Shown one piece after another: positions 1-8,004 of a stretch of DNA of 64,000 nt. The notes below the pieces were generated by a model, which was not told the DNA's origin, did not search any database, and saw only the letters and a program-made list of their open reading frames with translations. Every line of letters starts with the position of its first letter. Positions within the stretch are counted from its first letter, which is position 1. The position numbers and the translations under genes were made by a program. The DNA lies in the NCBI GenBank assembly GCA_003104975.1, contig PQAM01000004.1, forward strand, positions 124,001 through 188,000, in the 5' to 3' direction. The DNA comes from Candidatus Methylomirabilota bacterium (lineage in GTDB: Bacteria; Methylomirabilota; Methylomirabilia; Methylomirabilales; Methylomirabilaceae).

Positions 1-660
1 GACGAAATCGGTGAGGTTCCGACCGGTATTCAGACAAAGCTCCTCCGCGTCTTACAAGACCACGGATTTGAGCGTGTGGGGGGAACTCGGGCGATTAAAG
101 CCGATATTCGCGTAATTGCCGCCACGAACAGCGACCTTGAACGGGCCGTACGGGAGGGTCGGTTTCGTGAAGATCTCTACTATCGACTGAATGTCGTCAG
201 TTTGAAGTTACCGCCGCTCAGAGAACGGAAAGAGGATATTCCCGCACTTATACATCACTTTTTGAAAAAATACGCCGGCGAGTTGAAAAAGCCCCTCAAG
301 CAACCGACCCCGGACGCCATGAATGATTTGATCGCATACCATTGGCCGGGCAATGTACGTGAACTGGAAAATGTCATCGAGCGAGCTATGGTATTGAGCG
401 TTGCCGACCAGATCGGCCGGGACGACCTGCCACTCCAAATCACTGCGGGCCCGCACCGCGAATCGTTCAAAGACAAGGGATTTCACGAAACGGTCAAGGA
501 GTTCAAGCGGTGGGTGATTCAGGACGCGCTCAAGCGCTCGCAAGGCAATCAGACCAAAGCGGCCGAGCGTCTTGGACTGCAGCGCACCTACCTCGCTAAA
601 CTGGTTCGCCTGCTTCAGATTAAAGCAGATCCGAGTCTCACCGAAAAAGAGCGCTCTTGA
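1..660 (+). CDS. Sigma-54-dependent transcriptional activator, C-terminal part (5' end outside window)
   Basis: This reading frame is open from base 1 and codes for the last 219 residues of a bacterial enhancer-binding protein. The AAA+ part begins at its Walker B motif (DEIGEV, residues 1-6). It continues with VGGT near residue 26, the AATN sensor and the arginine-finger segment FREDLYYRLN (about 55-64), followed by PLRERKEDIP. The last 50 residues hold a Fis-type helix-turn-helix (GNQTKAAERLGLQRTYLAKL). Such proteins remodel the sigma-54 RNA polymerase after binding upstream enhancer sites. The missing N-terminus would carry the receiver or sensor domain, so the signal is unknown. An inverted repeat and a sigma-54 promoter lie just downstream and are obvious possible targets, but that link is inferred. 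Confidence 0.95.
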   Translation, partial: DEIGEVPTGIQTKLLRVLQDHGFERVGGTRAIKADIRVIAATNSDLERAVREGRFREDLYYRLNVVSLKLPPLRERKEDIPALIHHFLKKYAGELKKPLKQPTPDAMNDLIAYHWPGNVRELENVIERAMVLSVADQIGRDDLPLQITAGPHRESFKDKGFHETVKEFKRWVIQDALKRSQGNQTKAAERLGLQRTYLAKLVRLLQIKADPSLTEKERS

Positions 661-698
661 CCCGATCCGTCATGTTTCATGTATCTCATTCGATTCTG

Positions 699-722
699 TA
701 CTGTATTCAATCAGGTACAGTA
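699..722. promoter_or_regulatory. Perfect inverted repeat, candidate enhancer site for a sigma-54 activator
   Basis: The arms TACTGTA and TACAGTA are exact reverse complements separated by 10 bases. The site lies 128 bases upstream of the -24 element of the sigma-54 promoter at 850-866, which is a normal distance for an upstream activating sequence. It starts 39 bases after the stop of the Fis-type activator gene. Binding by that protein is inferred from position only. Confidence 0.45.
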
Positions 723-849
723 TCGTCGAGCATGCGTTGAGGACGTCCAGTTACAGCATCTCATCAAACCCTGATTTATCGTTGAGAAATTAATGAGTTT
801 TCGCCTACCCCTTCCTGCGGCAAGGGGGTGTGGCTATCGGATCATCGTC

Positions 850-866
850 TGGCACGTCTATTGCTT
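850..866 (+). promoter_or_regulatory. Sigma-54 (-24/-12) promoter
   Basis: TGGCACG, four bases, then TTGCTT matches the sigma-54 consensus TGGCACG-N4-TTGCW at every defined position, with correct GG-N10-GC spacing. Transcription would start near base 876. A 9-bp inverted repeat with a 5-base loop (873-895) spans the predicted start. Downstream there is no normal gene for more than 500 bases, so the transcript may be a small RNA or a very short message ending at the hairpin at 996-1035. Confidence 0.6.
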
Positions 867-875
867 GATATTACG

Positions 876-1035
876 GCCATACGCAATATGGCCGTTGGCG
901 CCGACCACTACGATCGTTTGGCGAAGGGATGCAACCCGAGAGGATCGTTTAGCTGGCGGCCATGTTTTAAAGCCACATCGCGTCCAAGGGGCTAAAGAGG
1001 AGAGCCCTCCGCTACCCCCCGGAGGGTTCTCCTCT
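876..1035 (+). ncRNA. Candidate sigma-54-dependent small RNA or very short message
   Basis: The boundaries are set by the predicted start of the sigma-54 promoter (about 876) and the end of the strong hairpin at 996-1035. Inside lies a 35-codon frame (ATG at 888, TAA at 993-995) that ends exactly where the hairpin begins. It has no visible ribosome binding site and a leader of only about 12 bases. Its product would be basic, with two cysteines and no resemblance I recognise. NrsZ of Pseudomonas is a known precedent for a sigma-54-driven small RNA downstream of an NtrC-family gene. Whether this one is made, and whether the peptide is translated, cannot be told from sequence. A longer frame at 793-1107 overlaps it and does not look like a protein. 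Confidence 0.35.
996..1035 (+). terminator. Strong 16-bp hairpin without a T tract
   Basis: Bases 996-1011 pair with 1020-1035 with a single mismatch or G-U pair and an 8-base loop rich in C. No run of T follows, so it may act as an RNA-stabilising 3' hairpin, or be a repeat, rather than a classical intrinsic terminator. Confidence 0.4.
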
Positions 1036-1454
1036 CCTACCCCACCTTCTCAATTGTCTGTTGCTTTCCACCAGATCCAGCCGACTACTGAGCCCTCGCG
1101 CTGCTGAACCAGCCTTTCATTCTGCTTGACTCACGCGGTGTAGTTCAGATACAGTTATTGTAAGGTAACTTATCGGTTTCATTAAAGAAATTATGTCTGC
1201 GCATACGAGTATGTTCTTGAGACCGCATTTCGTTTCGTGCTTGTGATGGGCGCTCTCCCACGGATATCGAGAAGATCTGTGTCGATGAGGAACTGACAAG
1301 ATGTGTCCGGATGTCGGTCAATCGCGGGGTTTCACTCACGTCCGGTTTAAACGAATAGGTTGATGACGACGTCTTATTCTACACGTTGCGGGACATCCCG
1401 CAGATGATGCGAGGACAGATCATGGACGACAACAGATGTGACAGGGGTACAAAC
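1036..1454. other. Intergenic stretch without a convincing gene
   Basis: I see no credible protein gene here. A possible sigma-70 promoter (TTGACT at 1126-1131, 18 bases, TACAGT at 1150-1155) would give a leader of about 300 bases to the next gene. A 16-bp near-perfect palindrome (TGCGGGA-CA-TCCCGCA, 1387-1402) lies about 50 bases before that gene and could be an operator or hairpin. Both are weak predictions. Confidence 0.3.
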
Positions 1455-1724
1455 ATGGCCACGATAATCGAGTATACTGATCAAAAAAGACCGACGAACA
1501 ATTATCCGAAGCGGATCATCTCACCCCTCGTACCGGGCCCGTGCTGTTACTCAAAAATGGAACAGGTTGGCGCGGAACAGCACGAAGAAGGTTGGAGCTT
1601 CATTTACAAGCGCTGCAAGAAATGCGGATTTGCTGTCCGTCACGTGACCGCCCGAACTCCACAATTATTTGCGAAAAAGGGGATTCGCTTCGATCACCAG
1701 GAGCTGATCGGTTCCCATAATTAG
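1455..1724 (+). CDS. Small conserved-looking Cys-rich protein, unknown function
   Basis: The 89-residue product starts at an ATG preceded by AGGGG at a 7-base distance. An ATG 30 bases earlier (1425), with a GAGGA site, is an alternative start. It has a CC pair (30-31) and a CKKC knuckle (54-57, within KRCKKCG), giving four cysteines suited to one zinc ion. There is no signal peptide or membrane segment. I do not recognise an assigned function. The compact composition and end-of-protein polarity look like a genuine small soluble zinc-ribbon-like protein. It stands alone between the sigma-54 region and nadA, separated from nadA by 94 bases that carry a promoter. Confidence 0.75.
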   Translation: MATIIEYTDQKRPTNNYPKRIISPLVPGPCCYSKMEQVGAEQHEEGWSFIYKRCKKCGFAVRHVTARTPQLFAKKGIRFDHQELIGSHN

Positions 1725-1770
1725 TACGGCCGGAAACTCGGAACTTCACCACCGCATCGGTCTCCAGCTA

Positions 1771-1779
1771 TGCTATACT
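1771..1779 (+). promoter_or_regulatory. Extended -10 promoter for nadACB
   Basis: TGCTATACT is an extended -10 element (TGn-TATACT), 40 bases before the nadA start. No good -35 box is present at 17-18 bases, as is common for extended -10 promoters. Confidence 0.45.
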
Positions 1780-1818
1780 TTGTTTTTGCGCGGACAGGTG
1801 AATTCTGAGAGCTGAGCG

Positions 1819-2781
1819 ATGAACGTCGGTGGCCTTGTGGACGTAACTGAGGTGAGCGCCCTGCTTGATCTCGAAGCCGAGATCAAGCAGCTCAAGAAAG
1901 ATCTACGTGCGGTCGTCTTGGCGCATTACTACCAAGACTCTGAAATTCAGGACGTCGCCGACGTGATCGGCGACAGTCTGCAACTGTCCCAGCAGGCCGC
2001 CAAGACCGACGCCGAGGTCATCGTCTTCGCCGGCGTCCACTTTATGGCGGAGACGGCAAAGATTCTGAACCCCTCGAAGCAGGTCCTCCTCCCAGACTTA
2101 CAGGCGGGGTGTTCGTTGGCGGAAGGCTGCCCGCCAGATCTCTTCGGACGTTTCAAGCAGAAATACCCGGACCACATCGTCATCAGCTACATCAATTGCA
2201 GCGCCCAGGTCAAGGCGATGAGCGATATCATCTGCACCTCCAGCAATGCCGAAAAGATCATCAACCAGATCCCGAAGGAGCAGCCGATTCTTTTTGCGCC
2301 AGATCAGAACCTGGGTCGCTACCTCATCAAGAAGACCGGACGGGATCTGACGTTATGGCCCGGCACCTGCGTGGTTCACGAGATGTTCTCTGAAAAGAAG
2401 CTGATACAGCTTATGCTGCATCACCCTCATGCAAAGGTGCTGGCGCATCCCGAATGCGAAGCCGGCGTGCTGCAACATGCCGATTATATTGGTTCAACGA
2501 GCGGGATCCTGAATTACGTCAAGCAGAGCGCGGATACCGAATTCATCATCGCCACCGAACCCGGCATCATTCATCAGATGGAGCAGGCCTGCCCGAACAA
2601 GGTCTTCATTCCCGCGCCTCCGGATGGGGATTGCGCCTGCAACCAATGCCCCCACATGCGACTCAACAGTTTGGACAAACTGTACCTGTGTATGAAACAC
2701 CGTGCGCCGGAAATTCAACTTAATGAAGAGCTGCGGCTTCGCGCCCTGCGTCCGATCCAGCGTATGCTGGATATGAGTTAG
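1819..2781 (+). CDS. nadA: Quinolinate synthase NadA
   Basis: The enzyme condenses iminoaspartate with dihydroxyacetone phosphate to quinolinate, the second step of bacterial de novo NAD synthesis, using an oxygen-sensitive [4Fe-4S] cluster. The 320-residue product has the family signatures [11 protein letters not shown] (34-44), AGCSLAEGC (96-104), WPGTCVVHE (180-188) and CACNQCPHM (271-279). By family knowledge the cluster ligands are C98, C184 and most likely C276. It is the first gene of a three-gene set, followed after 21 bases by nadC. The oxygen-labile NadA with NadB fits an organism using the aspartate route rather than the kynurenine route. Confidence 0.97.
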   Translation: MNVGGLVDVTEVSALLDLEAEIKQLKKDLRAVVLAHYYQDSEIQDVADVIGDSLQLSQQAAKTDAEVIVFAGVHFMAETAKILNPSKQVLLPDLQAGCSLAEGCPPDLFGRFKQKYPDHIVISYINCSAQVKAMSDIICTSSNAEKIINQIPKEQPILFAPDQNLGRYLIKKTGRDLTLWPGTCVVHEMFSEKKLIQLMLHHPHAKVLAHPECEAGVLQHADYIGSTSGILNYVKQSADTEFIIATEPGIIHQMEQACPNKVFIPAPPDGDCACNQCPHMRLNSLDKLYLCMKHRAPEIQLNEELRLRALRPIQRMLDMS

Positions 2782-2802
2782 GACGTTCCTCCCCGTACCC
2801 CC

Positions 2803-3666
2803 ATGCCCCTCTCCCTCGTTCGGTTCAGCCGTCAAGAGGCCCTCAGAAGATTTCTTGAAGAGGACATCGGTCGGGGCGATGTGACAACCCTCGCCATTGT
2901 GCCGCCCGATCAACAGGCAATCGGTCATTTCATGGCCAAGGCGCCCCTTGTCCTGGCCGGCATCGATCTGGTCATCGAGACCCTGACCCTCTTGGATGAA
3001 GATGTCAGGGTCGAGAGCCGGCGCCATGACGGCGATCGGCTCGGTGAAGGCGACCAGGTCGCGTCCGTCCGTGGTCATGCCAGGGCCTTGCTTACCGGCG
3101 AACGGGTCGCGACCAATCTGCTCCAGCGCCTGTGCGGAATCGCCACGATAACCAGACGGTTCGTCGAGACTATTGCGGGAACACAGGCCAAAATTCTCGA
3201 TACACGAAAAACCACGCCAGGGCTGCGGGTCTTTGAGAAATATGCGGTCACCATGGGCGGCGGGGTTAATCATCGCTTTGGACTTGACGACGCCATCCTG
3301 ATCAAGGATAACCACATCAGGTTGGCGGGCGGGATCGGCGCCGCAATTGAAACGGCCAGACGACATGAGAGTCGCGCGCACCGGTTCGAGGTGGAGGTCA
3401 CCACGCTCGACGAGTTGCAAGAGGCGCTTCGATATGAGCTTGACGCGGTGCTGCTCGATAATATGAACCCGGAGACGGTTCGACAGGCGGTCGCCTGCGT
3501 GCGGGCTCACGAACATGGCAGAAAGATCATTGTCGAGGCGTCGGGCGGCATGACCCTCGATACGGTTCGGGCATTCGCCGAGGCCGGCGTCGACTGGATC
3601 TCTATCGGCGCCTTGACCCATACCGCCGCAGCCGTTGATATGAGCTTCAAGATCTACCCCGTATGA
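2803..3666 (+). CDS. nadC: Nicotinate-nucleotide pyrophosphorylase (carboxylating) NadC
   Basis: NadC (quinolinate phosphoribosyltransferase) joins quinolinate and PRPP to nicotinate mononucleotide with loss of CO2. The 287-residue protein is of normal length and carries the family motifs RKTTPGLR (135-142), GGGVNHR (152-158), KDNH (168-171) and the C-terminal ASGGM and SIGALTH segments that bind phosphate. Its stop overlaps the start of nadB in an ATGA, so the two are translationally coupled. Together with nadA it forms the complete aspartate-to-NaMN route in one operon. Confidence 0.97.
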   Translation: MPLSLVRFSRQEALRRFLEEDIGRGDVTTLAIVPPDQQAIGHFMAKAPLVLAGIDLVIETLTLLDEDVRVESRRHDGDRLGEGDQVASVRGHARALLTGERVATNLLQRLCGIATITRRFVETIAGTQAKILDTRKTTPGLRVFEKYAVTMGGGVNHRFGLDDAILIKDNHIRLAGGIGAAIETARRHESRAHRFEVEVTTLDELQEALRYELDAVLLDNMNPETVRQAVACVRAHEHGRKIIVEASGGMTLDTVRAFAEAGVDWISIGALTHTAAAVDMSFKIYPV

Positions 3667-5216
3667 ACACCGACATCCTTATTATCGGTAGCGGCCTGGC
3701 AGGGTACGCTGCAGCGCTTGCGGCTGCCAAACGGGACGTTGAGGTGACGCTGCTCACCCGTTCACCCCACCCGGAGGAAAGCAGCACCTACTGGGCCCAA
3801 GGCGGCATTATCTACCAAGGGGCGGACGACTCTCCCCAAAAGTTGGTGGCCGATATTCTCGCCGCCGGCGCGGGTCTCAGCTCGCCCGAGGCGGCATTAC
3901 TGGTCAGTCGTGAGGGCCCACGGCTGGTGAAGCAGATCCTGATCGATGAGTTGGGAGTTCCGTTCGATGAATCGGCGGATCGTTCGACCCGATGGGATCT
4001 GACGGCCGAGGCGGCACATTCGCTTCGCCGTATTCTGCATCATAAGGACCAGACGGGGTCGGCCATCCAGCGTGCGTTCATCGAACGGATCGCTGCCTAT
4101 CCACGGGTGAAGCTGCTCTGCGCGGCTACCGCTGTCGATCTGCTGACGATTTCTCACCATTCGACCGAACCGCTGGACGTCTACAAGGCCCCAACGTGCA
4201 TCGGGGCGTACGTACTGGATCAGACGAGCGGCGAGATCTTCCCGATTCTCGCGAAAGAAACGATTCTGGCAACCGGCGGACTGGGCCGCGTCTTTCTGCA
4301 CACGAGCAATCCCGCCGGTGCCCGCGGCGACGGAATCGCCATGGCCTACCGCGCCGGCGCCCGGTGTATCAACATGCAGTATGTTCAGTTTCACCCCACC
4401 ACCCTCTTTCATCCCAGCGGCCGGTTCCTCATCTCCGAGGCGATGCGAGGGGAAGGCGCGCGCCTCGTGGACGGCAAGGGTCGCGAGTTCATGACCGATT
4501 ATCACCCCGACGGATCGCTGGCCCCGCGTGACGTTGTTGCCCGAGGAATTCATCAGATGATGTTGGAATCAGGCGAACCGTGCGCCTATCTCGACATCTC
4601 TCACAAACCGGCCGATCAGGTTCGCGAGCGGTTCCCCGGGATCTCTACGCACTGCCTGAGATACGGGATCGACATGACCAGAGAGCCTATCCCGGTTGTC
4701 CCGGCTGCGCACTACAGTTGCGGCGGCATTGCGGTCGACGACTGGGGACGCTCAAACGTACATCGCCTGCGCGCCGTCGGTGAGGTGGCCTGCTCCGGGC
4801 TGCACGGCGCCAATCGTCTGGCCAGTACGTCCCTACTGGAATGTCTGGTGTGGGGAACCCGCGCGGGCGATCAGGCCGCCGCCGGCATCGCCCGGGGCGA
4901 TGCCTATTATTTTCCCCAGATCGCCCTCTGGCGGTATGAACGGGAACCGGTGGATCCCGCACTGATCGCCCAGGATTGGCTCAGCATCCAACAGACCATG
5001 TGGAATTATGTCGGTCTCGTACGCAGCGCCAAACGGCTGAATCGAGCCCATGAAATCCTGCGGGAGCTGAGTCTGGAGATCCTGAGATTTTACGAGAAGG
5101 CCGAGGTCAGCGACGCCATGGTGGGCCTTCGAAACGGCATTCAGACGGCACTGGTTATTCTGTTGGCAGCCATGGAATGTCGCCAGAGTCGCGGCTGCCA
5201 CTACCGTATCGACTGA
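3663..5216 (+). CDS. nadB: L-aspartate oxidase NadB
   Basis: NadB oxidises L-aspartate to iminoaspartate with FAD, feeding NadA. The 517-residue flavoprotein of the succinate dehydrogenase/fumarate reductase family shows the N-terminal dinucleotide fold (GSGLAG, 9-14) and STYWAQGGI near 42-50. It also has the substrate-side segments HPTTLFHPSG and SEAMRGEGA and the conserved H-x-x-x-C-G-G-I (AAHYSCGGIAVD). It overlaps nadC by four bases. In anaerobic or microaerobic bacteria NadB can use fumarate instead of oxygen as electron acceptor; which acceptor is used here cannot be seen from sequence. Confidence 0.97.
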   Translation: MNTDILIIGSGLAGYAAALAAAKRDVEVTLLTRSPHPEESSTYWAQGGIIYQGADDSPQKLVADILAAGAGLSSPEAALLVSREGPRLVKQILIDELGVPFDESADRSTRWDLTAEAAHSLRRILHHKDQTGSAIQRAFIERIAAYPRVKLLCAATAVDLLTISHHSTEPLDVYKAPTCIGAYVLDQTSGEIFPILAKETILATGGLGRVFLHTSNPAGARGDGIAMAYRAGARCINMQYVQFHPTTLFHPSGRFLISEAMRGEGARLVDGKGREFMTDYHPDGSLAPRDVVARGIHQMMLESGEPCAYLDISHKPADQVRERFPGISTHCLRYGIDMTREPIPVVPAAHYSCGGIAVDDWGRSNVHRLRAVGEVACSGLHGANRLASTSLLECLVWGTRAGDQAAAGIARGDAYYFPQIALWRYEREPVDPALIAQDWLSIQQTMWNYVGLVRSAKRLNRAHEILRELSLEILRFYEKAEVSDAMVGLRNGIQTALVILLAAMECRQSRGCHYRID

Positions 5217-5388
5217 AAAGAGTGAACGGGGTCAGGGTTCAGCGATCAGCTCAAGGCGATAGAGGCTGAAGGACGATAGACTGAAGATGTTGAGGATGCT
5301 CCAGGCTTCAGTCTTCAACCTGAATACCTATTTTTCGCGCCGATTGCTGACGACTGAATGCTGACAACATGGAATACGGGGGTACAGC

Positions 5389-6420
5389 ATGAAGGCGGTA
5401 CGATTTCACGAGCATGGTGGACCCGAGGTATTGGGGTACGAAGAGGTCCCTGATCCCGTCATCGCGCCACACGAGGTCCTCGTCACGGTCAAGGCATGCG
5501 CCCTGAATCACCTGGATCTGTGGTGTCGCAAAGGGATGCTGGGGATACAGATCCCCCTGCCCCACATCTCCGGTTCGGACATCGCCGGTGAGGTGGCGGC
5601 GGCCGGCAGCATCGTCACCCGCATCATATCCGGCCAACGGGTCATCGTCTCACCGGGCGTGAGCTGCGGCCAGTGCGCGCACTGTCTCTCCGGTCGCGAT
5701 AACGCCTGCCGCTCGTATGAGATCGTAGGCGGCTATCGGATCGACGGCGGCTACGCAGAGTACGTGAAGGTTCCCGAGGTCAACGTCCTGCCGATGCCGG
5801 AGGGAATAGGCTTCGAGGCCGCAGCGGCGTTTCCGCTGACGTTTCTCACCGCCTGGAATATGCTGGTCAATCTCGCGCGTGTGAGAAGGGGTGATGACGT
5901 ACTGGTGATGGGGGCGGGAAGCGGGGTAGGTACCGCCGCGATCCAGATCGCTAAGCTGTTGGGCGCTCGGGTCATCGCCGCCGCCGGCAGCGATGAGAAG
6001 CTTGACAAGGCGAAAGCGATTGGCGCCGATGAGGGGATCAATTATGCGGGCCGTGATCTGGCCGCCGAGGTGCGGCGCCTTACGGATAAACGCGGGGCGG
6101 ATGTGATCTTCGAGCATGTGGGGGGCGCGATATTTGAAACGCTCATCCCGATTCTGGCCACCGGAGGCCGCTTGGTCACCTGCGGCGCGACAGCAGGCCA
6201 CCTGGCCCGGACCGACATTCGGTATCTCTTCATGCGGCAGTTGTCAATCATGGGTGGCTTCATGGGCCCAAAGGCGGATCTGTTGTCGATCATCCGGGAG
6301 ATCGCACGAGGAGCGCTCACGCCGATCGTGGATCGGGTCTTTCCGCTTGAGGAGGCCGCCGCAGCGCAACGCGCGATGGAGGATCGGCGATTGTTCGGTA
6401 AGCTGGTTCTGGTGATCTAG
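5389..6420 (+). CDS. MDR-family NAD(P)H-dependent dehydrogenase / quinone oxidoreductase
   Basis: A 343-residue medium-chain dehydrogenase/reductase with a GroES-like N-terminal half and a Rossmann half (GAGSGVGTAAIQIAK, about 175-190). The four-cysteine structural zinc lobe is intact (C93, C96, C99, C107). The catalytic zinc ligands of true alcohol dehydrogenases are replaced: N40 stands where the first cysteine would be, and S63-D64 replace the HE pair. It is therefore more likely a zinc-lobe quinone- or enone-type reductase than an alcohol dehydrogenase. The substrate is unknown. Its TAG stop lies within the first four bases of the MITE-like element at 6417-6627, yet the C-terminus KLVLVI is normal for the family. 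Confidence 0.9.
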   Translation: MKAVRFHEHGGPEVLGYEEVPDPVIAPHEVLVTVKACALNHLDLWCRKGMLGIQIPLPHISGSDIAGEVAAAGSIVTRIISGQRVIVSPGVSCGQCAHCLSGRDNACRSYEIVGGYRIDGGYAEYVKVPEVNVLPMPEGIGFEAAAAFPLTFLTAWNMLVNLARVRRGDDVLVMGAGSGVGTAAIQIAKLLGARVIAAAGSDEKLDKAKAIGADEGINYAGRDLAAEVRRLTDKRGADVIFEHVGGAIFETLIPILATGGRLVTCGATAGHLARTDIRYLFMRQLSIMGGFMGPKADLLSIIREIARGALTPIVDRVFPLEEAAAAQRAMEDRRLFGKLVLVI

Positions 6421-6627
6421 TGTAGTGTATCCAACGCTTCCTTACATATCCCGTTCACCCTGAGCCTGTCGAAGGGTGCAGTATTGCAATAGGTTCCGTT
6501 CATGGGTTCGACAAGCCTGTCCTGAGCAACGCAGCCGTCTCCTTCGACACGCTCAGGACGCACGGCTGCGTTGTCGAAGGGCTCACCACGAACGGATTGT
6601 AAAGGTATGTCTGGGACACTACACTAG
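6417..6627. mobile_element. MITE-like element with long terminal inverted repeats
   Basis: The ends CTAGTGTAGTGT (6417-6428) and ACACTACACTAG (6616-6627) are perfect 12-bp inverted repeats. The similarity continues imperfectly inward to about 38 bases (both reach CCGTTC on the inside). The 211-bp interior has no coding frame and holds further inverted segments around CCTGAGCCTGTCGAAGG and GTCGAAGGGCTCA. This is the structure of a non-autonomous miniature inverted-repeat element. The left end coincides with the stop codon of the preceding dehydrogenase gene. Confidence 0.55.
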
Positions 6628-6667
6628 CATCTAATGGCTGAGTACTTATCATATTCCAGCAACCTTA

Positions 6668-6737
6668 TCGTCATTCCGGCGGAAGCCGGAATCCAGTACC
6701 ATAAGCTCCTGGACCCCGGCTTTCGCCGTGGTGACGA
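6668..6737. repeat. REP-like palindromic repeat
   Basis: TCATTCCGGCGGAAGCCGG with its neighbouring bases is mirrored by a degenerate reverse complement ending GGCTTTCGCCGTGGTGAC, giving a roughly 27-bp stem. Such CGGCGAAAGCCGG palindromes are common intergenic repeats in GC-rich bacteria. Confidence 0.5.
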
Positions 6738-6827
6738 CTTTTTGTTGTATCGATGACTTGTGCGGTGAGGCACTAATCAAGTCGCGGACCGGTAGCCAGC
6801 CAAAACATGACGTCGCCGGAGGAGCGT

Positions 6828-7583
6828 ATGACACTGAACGTCGCACATCGAGGAGCCTCGGCGCTTGCGCCGGAGAATACGATGGCCGCCTTCGAAATGG
6901 CGGTCGAACTGGGTGCCGACGCCATCGAGTTGGACCTGCACGTCAGTCTGGACGGCGAGTTGGTCATCATTCACGATCCGACGCTGGATCGGACAACCGA
7001 CGGTCACGGTCCGGTCCATGCCTGCAGCCTGGAGGAACTCAAGCGACTGGATGCGGGCCGTTGGTTCGATGAACGCTTCGCCGGCCAGCGGATCCCGACG
7101 CTTACCGAGGTCCTCGAGCGCTTCGCCGGGACGCTCCCGCTTGCCCTTGAAATCAAGGCCGGGTCGGACTTCTTCGAGGGTATCGAGGAGCGGGTAGTGG
7201 CGATCCTACGTAAATACCAGGTCATTCCCCAGGTCGCCGTCGCGTCGTTCGATCACTACGCACTGCTCAGGCTGAAGGAGCTGGAGCCGTCTCTTCGGAC
7301 TGCCGCCCTGCTCGTAGGGCGACCGGTGTCGATATCGGCTGTCGCGAAGATCTGCCGAGCAGACGCCATGGCGATGGAGTACAGTCTGATCACACACACG
7401 GAGATCGACGCCTGCCGCGCCGCCGGGGTTCAGCTTGTGGTGTGGGTGGTGAATGAGCCGGCCCGAATGCGTCACTTTGTCGACCTGGAAGTCGACGGAA
7501 TGATCACCGACAGACCCGACATCTTGCGTCACGTACTGGCAGAACGCGGTCAGTCGCATTCAGTTCCTACAGGCTGGCGGTGA
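6828..7583 (+). CDS. Glycerophosphodiester phosphodiesterase
   Basis: This enzyme hydrolyses glycerophosphodiesters, the deacylated head groups of phospholipids, to glycerol 3-phosphate and an alcohol. The 251-residue TIM-barrel protein starts at the ATG preceded by GGAGGAG (6818-6824); an in-frame ATG at 6807 lacks such a site. Family active-site residues are visible: HRG (7-9), ENT (16-18), E34 with D36, and HD (49-50). There is no signal peptide, so it is of the cytoplasmic UgpQ type. The position beside repeats and a tiny membrane-protein frame gives no further functional clue. Confidence 0.93.
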   Translation: MTLNVAHRGASALAPENTMAAFEMAVELGADAIELDLHVSLDGELVIIHDPTLDRTTDGHGPVHACSLEELKRLDAGRWFDERFAGQRIPTLTEVLERFAGTLPLALEIKAGSDFFEGIEERVVAILRKYQVIPQVAVASFDHYALLRLKELEPSLRTAALLVGRPVSISAVAKICRADAMAMEYSLITHTEIDACRAAGVQLVVWVVNEPARMRHFVDLEVDGMITDRPDILRHVLAERGQSHSVPTGWR

Positions 7584-7629
7584 ACCGTCATTGTCGGCCG
7601 GCTTCAATGGTCGCACTAAACGGACAGTC

Positions 7630-7743
7630 ATGACCTCTGGTCCGACGCCCAGCGATCCGAACCGGACCTGGTGGCCTTTTGTTCTCTTAATTGGAGCGAT
7701 GATTACTGTTCTGATCGCCGCACTTCTCCTATTGATTTTGTGA
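7630..7743 (+). CDS. Possible 37-residue single-pass membrane protein
   Basis: A short frame (ATG 7630, TGA 7741) encodes a polar 13-residue start followed by one strongly hydrophobic stretch running to the C-terminus. That fits a very small inner-membrane protein. The ribosome binding site is weak and I know no family. It lies 46 bases after the glycerophosphodiesterase gene and could be co-transcribed with it. The clean head-plus-membrane-helix pattern is the only evidence. Confidence 0.35.
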   Translation: MTSGPTPSDPNRTWWPFVLLIGAMITVLIAALLLLIL

Positions 7744-8004
7744 TTCCACGCCCAGAAACAGCGGGTTTTCTGGTTGCGGAGCCGCCTCGCCTTACGCTAT
7801 CTTAAGCATAGAAGCGGTTACAGCGCGCGCCGACCTTAGGTCCGTTGCCATCCGAGTCCGTTGGGAGAATCACATCGCCCCAGAACCTGCCGGCCGTTTC
7901 CTGAAGGTTCCGGTGATCCACATGGGGCGTGAATAGTTTCGTAACCTGCGCACGTGCAGACCGCCATTGAATAACAAGGTGGTGGGAGGTCAGAGAAGGG
8001 TGAA
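7744..8004. other. Intergenic stretch, no feature seen
   Basis: I found no credible frame on either strand, no clear promoter pair and no strong hairpin in these 261 bases before the acyl-CoA ligase gene. Confidence 0.4.

Noticed and set aside
793-1107. Open frame of 104 codons between the sigma-54 activator and nadA
   Set aside because: It crosses the sigma-54 promoter and the 16-bp hairpin, has no ribosome binding site and a composition rich in R, P and S without domain features.
1117-1339. Minus-strand frames of 60-64 codons
   Set aside because: No ribosome sites, biased composition and overlap with each other; they look like chance frames in non-coding sequence.
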